In this document: positions 8,688 to 15,670 of the stretch, in pieces | How positions within the stretch are numbered: the first letter of the stretch is position 1 | Layout of the letters: every line of letters begins with the position of its first letter | DNA from: Deltaproteobacteria bacterium | GTDB lineage: Bacteria; Desulfobacterota; DSM-4660; Desulfatiglandales; Desulfatiglandaceae | Length of the DNA: 21,848 nt | Direction: 5' to 3' | Assembly (NCBI GenBank): GCA_018644785.1 | Contig: JABGPV010000053.1 | Coordinates: forward strand, 1-21,848 | Notes under the pieces: generated by a model | Database searches by the model: none | Told to the model about the DNA's origin: nothing | Seen by the model: the letters and a program-made list of their open reading frames with translations, nothing else | Made by a program: the position numbers and the translations under genes

Positions 8688-8731
8688 GTCAAGCCGACTT
8701 CGCCAACGTGGCGTAAGCTACGACGGCTGAA
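8688..8731. repeat. 44-bp intergenic repeat, copy 2
   Basis: It is identical to 4468-4511 except for three substitutions, and starts 3 bases after the stop codon of the REC-kinase-REC gene. The 272-base gap 8463-8734 holds this repeat, the palindrome beside it, the putative promoter, the mini-ORF and the T-tract hairpin. Confidence 0.8.
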
Positions 8732-8734
8732 ACA

Positions 8735-10273
8735 TCAATCCAAAGCCTCCCGAACCGTCTCTGCGATAGTTCGTCTGAGGATAGGCTTCATGACAAATGC
8801 CTTGACGCCCATCTCCTTCGCCTTCTCTTTTGAGACCGTTTTGCTGTGCCCGGTGCACAGGATAATCGGCATATCAGGCCTGATTTTCAGAAGTTCCCGG
8901 ACCAGCTTGTCTCCCGTCATGTGGGGCATGGTCATGTCGGTAATCACCAGGTCAAATCTATCCGGTTCCGCCCGGAACAGCGCTAAGGCTTCGATGCTGC
9001 TTTGCCGGGTAACCACTTCGTATCCTAACCGCCCTAGCATCTGACGCCCAAGTTCTATGAGGATCTGCTCATCATCAACGAATAGAATACGCTCGCTTCC
9101 GGTGGGGAGAGGGCCTTCAGCCTCCTTTTCCTCCCTTTCCTTCTCTTGGATGTGGGGTAGATACACATGAAAGGTGGTTCCTGGGTCCGGCTGGCTGGAA
9201 ACAGTGATTGTGCCCCCATGAACTTTGATAATGCCCATGGCTACGGACAACCCCAATCCTGTCCCCTCACCCGTATCTTTGGTGGTGAAGTAGGGGTCAA
9301 AGATCCGCTCCCTTACATCAGGATTCATGCCGTGTCCCGTGTCACTGACCGTCAGTCTAAGATAAGACCCTGCACCCATATCCAAATGCCTCGCTCCCTG
9401 AATTTCTTCTAATTTCACATTGGCAAGTTCAACCGTTAAAACACCCCCATCTTTCTGCATGGCATGCCCGGCATTGGTACAGAGATTCATGATCACCTGA
9501 TGCATCTGGGTGGGGTCCGCGTTAACAATACCGGTTTCCTTGAGCAGGTTTTCCCGGATTTCAATGGTTGAGGGCAGCGTGGCCTTTAGTAGTCTCAGAA
9601 CCTCATTGACAATATCTCTGATCTGTATGGGCCGCTGTTCTTTTTTGTGCTGGTGGCTTACGGTCAGGATCTGCTTAACCAGATCTGCTGCCCGACTGCT
9701 TGATTTTATCACCTGGTCCAGATCAGAAATGATGTCACTGTTTTCAGGCAATTTCATCCTTGCCAGTTCCGCATAGCCCAAAATGCCGCCAAGGATATTG
9801 TTGAAGTCATGGGCAATGCCACCTGCCAGGGTGCCGATGGCCTCCATTTTCTGGGCCTGCTGGAGCTGGGATTGAAGGGCTTCATTTTCTTCTCTGATTC
9901 TCTTATTTTCCAGCGCCCCCTTCACGGATGCACCCAGATGCCCCAGATGTTCTTTGATCACGTAGTCGGCCGCGCCCGCTTTCATACACGCCACGGCTGT
10001 CTCTTCGTTCATTGACCCTGTGACGATGATGAGCGGGATGGACGGGAAATGCTCTTTTACCAATTGGAGGGCTTCCATGCCGTTGAAGCGGGGCATCATG
10101 TAGTCAGAGAGGACAATGTCCGGTGAAAAATCTTCAAGTTCCTTCAAAAAGGCGTCTTTCTGGTCAACCCGTCTTGATGTATACACAATTCCGGCCTTCT
10201 GCAGTTCCCGTTCTACCAGTTCGGCATCTCTGGGAACATCTTCCAGAATCAAAATGCGCAGCTCTTTATCCAT
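8735..10273 (-). CDS. Cytoplasmic REC-HisKA-HATPase-REC hybrid histidine kinase
   Basis: 512 residues from ATG 10273, preceded by AAGGAGG at an ideal distance; the in-frame start at 10300 is less likely because it lies upstream of this site. There is no signal or membrane segment. The first receiver (5-120) has E11/D12, D57 in IVLSDYMMPRFNG, T85 and K107. A coiled helix (122-143) leads to HisKA with H155 in GGIAHDFNNIL, typical of the NtrB/HWE-like 'IAHDFNN' kinases. The ATPase has N263/N267, DTGHGM (311-316) and GTGLGL (337-342). The second receiver (395-510) has D399/D400, D446 in LVITDMTMPHMTG and K496. A kinase gated by an N-terminal receiver (known architecture) takes input from another phosphorelay member, which fits the kinase-rich surroundings. 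Its Shine-Dalgarno lies in a direct repeat bordering a MITE-like element (10287-10427), so its expression may have been altered by an insertion. Confidence 0.93.
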   Translation of the reverse strand: MDKELRILILEDVPRDAELVERELQKAGIVYTSRRVDQKDAFLKELEDFSPDIVLSDYMMPRFNGMEALQLVKEHFPSIPLIIVTGSMNEETAVACMKAGAADYVIKEHLGHLGASVKGALENKRIREENEALQSQLQQAQKMEAIGTLAGGIAHDFNNILGGILGYAELARMKLPENSDIISDLDQVIKSSSRAADLVKQILTVSHQHKKEQRPIQIRDIVNEVLRLLKATLPSTIEIRENLLKETGIVNADPTQMHQVIMNLCTNAGHAMQKDGGVLTVELANVKLEEIQGARHLDMGAGSYLRLTVSDTGHGMNPDVRERIFDPYFTTKDTGEGTGLGLSVAMGIIKVHGGTITVSSQPDPGTTFHVYLPHIQEKEREEKEAEGPLPTGSERILFVDDEQILIELGRQMLGRLGYEVVTRQSSIEALALFRAEPDRFDLVITDMTMPHMTGDKLVRELLKIRPDMPIILCTGHSKTVSKEKAKEMGVKAFVMKPILRRTIAETVREALD

Positions 10274-10279
10274 GAATTC

Positions 10280-10434
10280 CTCCTTAGTGCCCATCCACAA
10301 ATGGCCAATTTGCCCGATTTCGGTGTCAAGCTCAAATTGTAATCCTCAAAATACTACAATGTATTCTTGCGGTTACAATTTGCGCCTTCCTTGAACTCGA
10401 ACAAACTTTCTCATTTGTGGACGGACACTCCTTA
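10280..10434. mobile_element. MITE-like inverted-repeat element with 7-bp target duplication overlapping a ribosome binding site
   Basis: CTCCTTA occurs at 10280-10286 and 10428-10434. Between them the ends form inverted repeats: TGCCCATCCACAAATG (10288-10303) against CATTTGTGGACGGACA (10412-10427), 14 of 16 matching. Nested inside are CAAATTGTAA (10333-10342) with TTACAATTTG (10373-10382), and AATAC (10350-10354) with GTATT (10361-10365). No ORF fits inside. The 211-base gap between the REC-kinase-REC gene and the Rcp1-like gene is mostly this element. It could instead be a non-mobile regulatory palindrome. Confidence 0.5.
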
Positions 10435-10484
10435 ACAATTCCAGATCAATTCTGTTTTCAATCCCATCAATCAAGAATCTGAAA

Positions 10485-10925
10485 TCAAAGGGTTTCATTC
10501 AGCAAAACCCAGTAAAGTCCCAACTCGCTGATCGCATCAGTGAACTCATCAAAATCCACAGGTTTGACGATGTAGCTGTTAACGCCCAGCTTGTAACTTT
10601 CAACCACATCCTTTTCTTCCCGCGATGAAGTGAGCACCACCACCGGGATCGTTGCGGTCCTTTGATCCGATTTGATCCTGCGCAACACCTCCAAACCATC
10701 CACCTTGGGAAGTTTCAGGTCAAGGAGTATGACTTTTGGATGATCATTCATATCGCGCACAGCGTAATCGCCGGTACAGAACATGTAGTCCAATGCCTCA
10801 GCCCCATCCTCAAGTACCTGTACATTGTTGGCAAGGTTTTGCTTTTTTAGCGCCCGCAGCGCAAGCTCCACATCGCGCGGGTTGTCTTCTATCAGGATGA
10901 TCTCCATTACTTTTCCGTTGGGCAT
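10485..10925 (-). CDS. Single-domain response regulator, Rcp1-like
   Basis: 146 residues made of one receiver domain. The acidic pair is E13/D14 in [14 protein letters not shown], the phospho-acceptor is D69 in [13 protein letters not shown], with T99 and K121 in VKPVDF. The sequence style ([22 protein letters not shown]) is that of Rcp1-type regulators, which (known) are cognate partners of phytochrome-type kinases with a SYSVSHDLRAPLRAIDGF H-box. Exactly that H-box is in the kinase at 11422-13935, so the two are a likely pair now separated by an S23-type gene (inference). The start at 10925 has GGAG upstream; a second Met at 10907 would give 140 residues and cannot be excluded. There is no output domain. 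Confidence 0.92.
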   Translation of the reverse strand: MPNGKVMEIILIEDNPRDVELALRALKKQNLANNVQVLEDGAEALDYMFCTGDYAVRDMNDHPKVILLDLKLPKVDGLEVLRRIKSDQRTATIPVVVLTSSREEKDVVESYKLGVNSYIVKPVDFDEFTDAISELGLYWVLLNETL

Positions 10926-10939
10926 TTTCTTGGGCTCCA

Positions 10940-10981
10940 GTTTAAAGTTTAAAGTTTAAAGTTTAAAGTTTGAAGTTTGGG
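10940..10981. repeat. Tandem heptanucleotide array, downstream side of the first S23-type gene
   Basis: Four perfect GTTTAAA units (10940-10967) are followed by GTTTGAA and GTTTGGG, all in 7-base register. The array begins 2 bases before the S23-type gene's stop side and ends 15 bases from the response regulator start. Confidence 0.9.
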
Positions 10982-10983
10982 GT

Positions 10984-11373
10984 TTATTTGTATTTCGTTC
11001 CCTTTATTTTGGATTTTCGGAGGTAATTCATCAATCCGGCAAGCATTCGACTGGTTTCAGTGGTCAAGCTAAATAGATGTTCAAATGCTTCGTCTTGGAG
11101 ATAGCCCTGGTCCCGTGCCACATATAGTTGGCATCGAACTTCACCACATGAGCCCTTTGCCACTGAAAGAAATTGCGAAAATTCTTTTGTTCCACCACGT
11201 TCAAAACCTTCAGCGATGTTTGACATGATCGAAACAGCAGCTCTTCTGATTTGGTCTCGAAGCCCAAAGTCTTTGGAAAAGGGCCTCAGGTTTGAAACAT
11301 CGTAAATCTGCCGTGTAAGCTCACGGGCTTTTTTCCAAGCCTCGATCTCTTCAAAAGCCTTGAATGTACCCAT
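10984..11373 (-). CDS. S23-type four-helix-bundle protein (23S rRNA IVS protein family)
   Basis: 129 residues, almost all helical, with the family hallmarks: [18 protein letters not shown] near the N-terminus, a [21 protein letters not shown] core (43-63) and [29 protein letters not shown]. The family (known) is found in intervening sequences of 23S rRNA genes and is structurally related to Avd of diversity-generating retroelements; its biochemical role is unclear. The ATG at 11373 has AAGGGGG upstream. The gene is flanked on both sides by inverted tandem heptamer arrays and lies between a histidine kinase and its probable regulator, with no functional link to either, so it looks like an inserted element. 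No reverse transcriptase or template repeat is present. Confidence 0.9.
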   Translation of the reverse strand: MGTFKAFEEIEAWKKARELTRQIYDVSNLRPFSKDFGLRDQIRRAAVSIMSNIAEGFERGGTKEFSQFLSVAKGSCGEVRCQLYVARDQGYLQDEAFEHLFSLTTETSRMLAGLMNYLRKSKIKGTKYK

Positions 11374-11392
11374 CTGTCCCCCTTAACACAAC

Positions 11393-11427
11393 TTTAAACC
11401 TGAAACTTGAAACCTTAAACTTCAAAC
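11393..11427. repeat. Tandem heptanucleotide array, upstream side of the first S23-type gene
   Basis: Five degenerate heptamers of the form N-T-N-AAAC (TTTAAAC, CTGAAAC, TTGAAAC, CTTAAAC, TTCAAAC) are in exact 7-base register. They are the inverse complement type of the array at 10940-10981. The TGA stop of the histidine kinase (11422-11424) lies inside the array. Confidence 0.88.
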
Positions 11428-13935
11428 AATTGGTAATGTAAAGAAAAACGTCGCCCCTTCACCCTCTTTTGCCTCAGCCCAGACCCGCCCGTCATGACGA
11501 TGAATAATCCGCTGGACAAGTGCAAGTCCGATGCCGGTACCTTCAAATTCCGCTGCACTGTGCAGCCGCTGAAACACGCGAAACAGCTTGTCCGAGTACG
11601 CCATGTCAAAGCCAACCCCACGGTCCTTAATCGAGTAGATGATCTCTTCTCCTTCGGTCTTACCGCCAAGTTCAATGACAGCGGTTTCTCCGGGTTTTGT
11701 GAATTTGATGGCGTTTGACAGCAGGTTCAAGAAAACTTCCCGGATCAGACCCGGATCCCCGTAAGCATGCGGAAGCTTGTGGATGTTCAACCGGGCAGTC
11801 TGTTCGGTGTCCGCGACCGTGAGCTTTTCGAATACGTCTTCCGCCAGTTGGGACATGTCCATATCCGACATGGTCATGGCCTTACGGCCTAAGCGGGAAA
11901 AGGCAAGAAGATCGTCAATGAGCTGTCCCATTTCCCGCGCACTATCCTGAATGACCTTTAACTGATGTTTTCCGCCATCGTCCAGCTTGTCCCAGTAATC
12001 TTCCACCACCATCCGGGCAAAACCGTCAATGGCCCGCAGCGGTGCCCGAAGGTCATGCGAAACAGAGTAGCTGAAACTTTCCAGCTCTTTGTTGGCATAT
12101 TTTAACCGGCTGGTCGTGATCTTGAGCGTATGGTTACTGACCTGAAGATCCTCTAAGATATTCACAACGGCGGCGTTGAGTTTTTCCACTTCTGAAACGC
12201 GTTTTTCCAGTTCGGCCGTACGTTCAGTGACCCGGCGCTCAAGTTCTATATTCAGCCTGCGGATCTTTTCTTCCGCCTCCCTCTGTTCGGTGACATCCTG
12301 CCCTGAACTGAGGGTGCCGGTGACGGTGCCATCTTCATCCTTTAAAAAGGTGTTGTGCCAGAAGATAAGCCTCCGATTACCTCTCTTGGTGATGATTTCA
12401 TTTTGAAAGTACTCAACCTGGTCAGTCTCTCCGGAAATCAATTTGCTATGAACAGCAAGGGCTTCTTCTTTCTGTTCTGATGGCAGGAAATTGTCAAACC
12501 AGTTCTTTCCAATGATTTCCGTTTCTCCATAACCCATAACATCACATCCGCGTCTGTTGATCAATACGGTCTTTCCCGACGCATCAAACCCCACAATCAT
12601 GGCCTCCGAAACTGAGAGATACCTCTCGGTCATATCTCTTGACGCGTTAAGTTCCTCAGTTCTTTTTACCACCCGTTGCTCTAAATGGAGATTGGCGTCT
12701 CGAAGCTTCTCACGGGTGTGGGCCAGAGACCCCCGCATTGCATTAAATGTGCGTGTGAGGTCACCCAACTCATCATCGGTCATTACCGGAATGTCGTGGT
12801 CCAGCCTCCCTTCTGCAAATTCTTGTGCCGCCGTGGAGAGTGCGGAAACCGGCTCTGTCAGCCCCCTGGCGCGCGCCCGGGATATGAAAAAAGCGGTGAA
12901 AAGCATAACAGCGATAAGGCTGATCATGATCACTATTGCGATCTGACCCGCCCTTGCTGCCGCTGCGGATTCCTTGTGCATGATTTCGACGCAACGAGAG
13001 GAGAGCGCCGTTGTGATATGGATGACCATGTCAGAAATGGGCACTGTTTCCGTTGCCATGAGGTACTGCGCCATGTTCCATTTGTCAGACTTCCTTTGAT
13101 GGATTACCTTGTCTGCCAGCTCTTTGAAGATTAGGGATTCCCGTTCAAACAGTCTAAACAAATTATTTTGTTGGGGTGAATGGTAGGTGCCCTGTATGTT
13201 TGCGTCAGCAACGGCGTTGCGCGCCAATCGTAAATTGTCCCGGAACTGATTTTCCTGATGGAAACTGCCTTCACCAATGATTTTTTCTAACACCAGGCGG
13301 GCCACCGAAAAATGTCGCTGTGCATCCAGAAGTCTGATAAGTTCCTCTTCTTGGAGTAATTCTTCCTCCATCTTTGCTTCTTGAACTGTTGAGGCTAAGA
13401 TCGCATCAAGGGCGACCGCTACAGGTTCAGCCTCAAACAGATAAGCAACTCTCGCCGGTTCATTTCCCGGTGTTTGCGCAACACTCTTTACCCACCACTG
13501 AGATTCTTCCAATTCAGTGAGCTGTGGCAGGAGTTGATTTAACACATCCTCTATTCCATACCGCTTGAGAGCGTCCCGGCGGCCTGTCAAAGACTTCACG
13601 GCCGGTTTGATTTCGTTCTTCCAGGCGCTTTTCCATTCCCCCAGGAACCCTTCGTTATTCAAACTGACCCAGCCACGAAGGCCGGCAAGGGAATGCTGAA
13701 CCCCGGTTAATACTTCCGATGAGGCTTGGGCTACGGGCTTCACCTCCTCAACCAGGACAACGATCTTTGAGCGGAGGTAGAGGGTGAAAGCCAATGCTAT
13801 CAAAAGCATGACAAGGCCGATTGAGGCCAACAGGAGATGGGATTTAAGAAGTTTAAAGGCAAATCCCTTGCGCCCCCCCCTCATCTCCTCGTTGGAATCG
13901 ATTCTTTTCATGCCCCGTCCCGTTTCAAATTTCAT
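11422..13935 (-). CDS. Membrane sensor histidine kinase: periplasmic helical sensor, HAMP, PAS, phytochrome-type kinase core
   Basis: 837 residues. Membrane helices at about 33-55 and 330-352 enclose a large helical periplasmic sensor. HAMP follows (352-410), then a PAS domain (about 436-550; GKNWFDNFLP, ending SSGQDVTEQR), a coiled coil (555-620), HisKA with H627 in SYSVSHDLRAPLRAIDGF, and an ATPase with N737/N741, DRGVGF (771-776) and GTGIGL (799-804). There is no receiver, so phosphate must go to a separate protein, most plausibly the Rcp1-like regulator at 10485-10925. The PAS is a close relative of the PAS in the kinase-less protein at 17788-19803. The start overlaps the stop of the repeat-protein gene by 4 bases (ATGA), implying translational coupling and perhaps a joint sensing role. 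A second Met at 13911 has a better purine-rich site. The stop codon lies in a heptamer array. Confidence 0.93.
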   Translation of the reverse strand: MKFETGRGMKRIDSNEEMRGGRKGFAFKLLKSHLLLASIGLVMLLIALAFTLYLRSKIVVLVEEVKPVAQASSEVLTGVQHSLAGLRGWVSLNNEGFLGEWKSAWKNEIKPAVKSLTGRRDALKRYGIEDVLNQLLPQLTELEESQWWVKSVAQTPGNEPARVAYLFEAEPVAVALDAILASTVQEAKMEEELLQEEELIRLLDAQRHFSVARLVLEKIIGEGSFHQENQFRDNLRLARNAVADANIQGTYHSPQQNNLFRLFERESLIFKELADKVIHQRKSDKWNMAQYLMATETVPISDMVIHITTALSSRCVEIMHKESAAAARAGQIAIVIMISLIAVMLFTAFFISRARARGLTEPVSALSTAAQEFAEGRLDHDIPVMTDDELGDLTRTFNAMRGSLAHTREKLRDANLHLEQRVVKRTEELNASRDMTERYLSVSEAMIVGFDASGKTVLINRRGCDVMGYGETEIIGKNWFDNFLPSEQKEEALAVHSKLISGETDQVEYFQNEIITKRGNRRLIFWHNTFLKDEDGTVTGTLSSGQDVTEQREAEEKIRRLNIELERRVTERTAELEKRVSEVEKLNAAVVNILEDLQVSNHTLKITTSRLKYANKELESFSYSVSHDLRAPLRAIDGFARMVVEDYWDKLDDGGKHQLKVIQDSAREMGQLIDDLLAFSRLGRKAMTMSDMDMSQLAEDVFEKLTVADTEQTARLNIHKLPHAYGDPGLIREVFLNLLSNAIKFTKPGETAVIELGGKTEGEEIIYSIKDRGVGFDMAYSDKLFRVFQRLHSAAEFEGTGIGLALVQRIIHRHDGRVWAEAKEGEGATFFFTLPIV

Positions 13936-14903
13936 CTGCCACTGAGCGCGGTTGCTTTCATAAAACGTGCAAGTTGCTTCAACTGTTTTTCGAGAATCCC
14001 GGCCTGTTGATACACGTCTGACGGATATTTCCGGCCGAGATAGAAGACCTCCCTTGGCATTTTAGCAAGACCCAATTCCTTGTGAAGAAAATCAAGGCGT
14101 GCCACAATCAAAGTGGCCATATCAAAAACATCGCTGGATGTTATGCTTTTTTCATCAATCCGGGTTGAATCAATAACAAGCATCTCAAGACCCGCCATCT
14201 TGTATATGCGGGAGATAATCTCTAAACAGTCCAGAAGCCGGAAATAGACATGGAACGGGCTCTTTTCTTTTTCGAAGGCGGGGGCTTCCGGAATGCGTAT
14301 TGCGCCGGGATATTGCGCGAGCTGGCGTGAGGCATAGCCGATGGCCAGGGTCAATTCCATGTATACGTCACTCGGGGAGAAGCGCCGTTCCAGGAGTTCG
14401 TTGATCTGCCGGTTTATGGCAAGGACGGCCCTGAACACATGGGAAGGCGTCTTGGGGGTGTCAGATGCCGGTTTCATATGAGCACTTTCAGGCGTTTTCA
14501 GTTCAGCAAGCACTTTGTGCATGGACCGGTGTGCCCCATTTACAAGGATCAGGACATTGGCCGGAAGAATCAACCGCCCGGGCAAAGGAGGCGCCTGTTC
14601 CTGCTGTCGAGCGATTTCAAAAGAGAGCCGGTTGGCCTTCTGAAACAGTGTTTTTGCCTGATAATAAACGTCATGTGGTGCGGCTTTGTGGATTTGGATA
14701 TTCAGCGGTGTTGCCTTCGGTGCCCCCATGTGCAGCCTCAGGTTCTCCAGGTCTCTGTTCATCCGCTGAACCGCAAAAAAGACATCCGAGGGTGTGGCTT
14801 TCGGTGTCGCTCCGGGCGAATCGGTGGGTCCCGCACCCTGTGCAGGGTTGACCATAAAGAAAAAGAAAAGCAATAAGAGCTTGTAAAACCTATTTATCTT
14901 CAT
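13932..14903 (-). CDS. Exported protein of eight ~38-residue helical repeats, function unknown
   Basis: 323 residues beginning with a signal peptide (MKINRFYKLLLLFFFFMVNP, cleavage probably after AQG near 23). The mature part has eight repeats starting with a [TSY]-[PS]-x-[DHN]-V-[FYL] signature at residues 37, 75, 113, 152, 176, 215, 255 and 293, followed by about 20 residues with helical spacing (for example VFFAVQRMNRDLENL and VYQQAGILEKQLKQLARF). Spacing is 38-40 except one 24-residue interval. I recognise no named domain; a helical solenoid is an inference. The start has GGAGG 7 bases upstream. The gene overlaps the histidine kinase by 4 bases, so it may be a periplasmic partner or ligand-presenting protein for that sensor. 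Its leader and signal-peptide DNA is duplicated at the start of the PhnD-like gene. Confidence 0.8.
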   Translation of the reverse strand: MKINRFYKLLLLFFFFMVNPAQGAGPTDSPGATPKATPSDVFFAVQRMNRDLENLRLHMGAPKATPLNIQIHKAAPHDVYYQAKTLFQKANRLSFEIARQQEQAPPLPGRLILPANVLILVNGAHRSMHKVLAELKTPESAHMKPASDTPKTPSHVFRAVLAINRQINELLERRFSPSDVYMELTLAIGYASRQLAQYPGAIRIPEAPAFEKEKSPFHVYFRLLDCLEIISRIYKMAGLEMLVIDSTRIDEKSITSSDVFDMATLIVARLDFLHKELGLAKMPREVFYLGRKYPSDVYQQAGILEKQLKQLARFMKATALSGR

Positions 14904-14916
14904 TTTCGCCTCCGAA

Positions 14917-14944
14917 GGTGATGCGTGAATCGTGAATCGTGAGC
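14917..14944. repeat. Tandem heptamer array (GTGAATC type)
   Basis: GGTGATG, CGTGAAT, CGTGAAT, CGTGAGC in 7-base register lie just upstream of the repeat-protein gene's ribosome binding site. The equivalent in the other duplication copy is at 16902-16922 (CGTGATG, CGTGATG, CGTGAGC). Confidence 0.8.
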
Positions 14945-14974
14945 ATGGGCAGACTCCAACAGTTCATTGAAAGA

Positions 14975-15016
14975 TGAACAATCGAATATCGAACAACCGA
15001 GTCCCGAATTACGAAT
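14975..15016. repeat. Tandem heptamer array (TCGAANA type) at the S23 gene 3' end
   Basis: Six degenerate heptamers (TGAACAA, TCGAATA, TCGAACA, ACCGAGT, CCCGAAT, TACGAAT) keep exact 7-base spacing and overlap the S23-type gene stop codon. The same array occurs at 16953-16994 in the second copy. Confidence 0.75.
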
Positions 15017-15389
15017 TTTTACCTTTGTTTTGTTTCGCGGTTTTCACACTTGCCACAAAAATTGAAATTAATTGATTACTTTCATCAATCAATGGCTCAA
15101 GTTTTGATGCCGGTTTTATCAGATTAGCCTTTCCTGCAATAAGCAGCCATATCTTTGTTTCACGGAGTTCTTTCAACGATATTTTCATTTTATGAATAAA
15201 ATCGGCACGAGATTCCGCGTCCTGGGCTTCGCCATAATTGGGAGCCGGAGCAGTACCACATCTTATAAGTTGTCCGGCGATGTGATTTCCTGCTTTTGTT
15301 TTGGGGAGTGATTCTGCCACATAAATAATTCTGACGGCAAAATCAATGAGACGATCCTCAAGGTTAAATTCTTTCTTTTCCTTCGTCAC
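15009..15389 (-). CDS. S23-type four-helix-bundle protein, second copy
   Basis: 126 residues: MTKEKKEFNLEDRLIDFAVR, LPKTKAGNHIAGQLIRCGTA, NYGEAQDAESRADFIHKMK, LKELRETKIWLLIA. The GQLIRCGTAPAPNYGEAQ.AES..DF..K core is characteristic of the four-helix-bundle family related to S23, of the subtype with the N-terminal DRLI.FA..II motif, and clearly different from the 10984-11373 protein. The start is GTG at 15389; AAGGAG lies about 10-15 bases upstream, and the truncated paralogue at 17059 uses ATG at the same position, which supports this start. The gene is bordered by heptamer arrays at both ends and lies in a duplicated segment. The family's molecular role is unknown; a mobile or selfish nature is my inference from the repeats. 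Confidence 0.85.
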   Translation of the reverse strand: MTKEKKEFNLEDRLIDFAVRIIYVAESLPKTKAGNHIAGQLIRCGTAPAPNYGEAQDAESRADFIHKMKISLKELRETKIWLLIAGKANLIKPASKLEPLIDESNQLISIFVASVKTAKQNKGKNS

Positions 15390-15418
15390 TCGTCACTCCT
15401 TGATCGTCATTCGATTAT
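15384..15418. repeat. Tandem heptamer array at the S23 gene start
   Basis: CGTCACT, CGTCACT, CCTTGAT, CGTCATT, CGATTAT in 7-base register overlap the GTG start codon. On the minus strand these are GTGACGA-type units, an inverted counterpart of the GTGAATC units at 14917-14944. Confidence 0.75.
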
Positions 15419-15433
15419 TATTACACTGGCAAC

Positions 15434-15600
15434 TTAGGGCCTCGGAAAAAAATAAATACACAATCTGGTCTTGTCCTTTGGCCCGTCTACTGCGTTGTAT
15501 CCACCGGCACATATCCACAAATATGCACAGGCGGATACGCCTTGTATACGAACCAAAATACGGCGCCATCCTGCGCATTTATTTCTTGCCGAGACCCTTA
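15434..15600. mobile_element. Palindromic MITE-like element with TTA target duplication
   Basis: The element is 15437-15597 (161 bp). Its ends are imperfect 26-bp inverted repeats (GGGCCTCGG...AATAAAT... against ATTTATT...CCGAGACCC, 21 of 26 matching), and its middle is also an inverted repeat around GTATCC...GGATAC (15498-15540 region). TTA flanks both sides (15434-15436, 15598-15600). The paralogous site near 17072-17085 has the joined sequence without the element. No transposase is encoded. It occupies most of the 281-base gap between the S23-type gene and the PhnD-like gene. Confidence 0.75.
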
Positions 15601-15640
15601 AATGCCATTTTTCAGAAAGAACTTTCAGAACACAGCAAAA

Positions 15641-15668
15641 GTACCCAATGCCCAGTACCCCATTACTC
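15641..15668. repeat. Tandem heptamer array (GTACCCA type) after the PhnD-like gene
   Basis: GTACCCA, ATGCCCA, GTACCCC, ATTACTC keep 7-base register immediately downstream of the PhnD-like gene's stop. GTACCCA, CTACCTA occurs at the matching place 17124-17137 in the other copy, overlapping the stop of the REC-coiled-coil gene. This marks the other edge of the duplicated unit. Confidence 0.6.
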
Positions 15669-15670
15669 CA

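Larger units (their letters stand above)
14852..15647. repeat. Segmental duplication, copy A (complete S23 element, with MITE insertion)
   Basis: Plus-strand 14852-15647 matches 16837-17130 throughout the shared parts: the signal-peptide and leader region, heptamer arrays, both ends of the S23-type ORF, and the segment ending GTACCCA. This copy has an intact S23-type gene and carries the inserted element 15437-15597. Confidence 0.85.

Noticed and set aside
10984..11373. Intervening sequence of a 23S rRNA gene
   Set aside because: The flanks are protein-coding genes and repeats; there is no rRNA sequence in the window.
10940..11427. CRISPR array
   Set aside because: The repeat unit is 7 bases in uninterrupted tandem with no spacers, and no cas genes are present.
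10984..15389. Diversity-generating retroelement suggested by Avd-like four-helix proteins
   Set aside because: No reverse transcriptase and no template/variable repeat pair with adenine-specific changes was seen; the proteins fit the wider S23 family.
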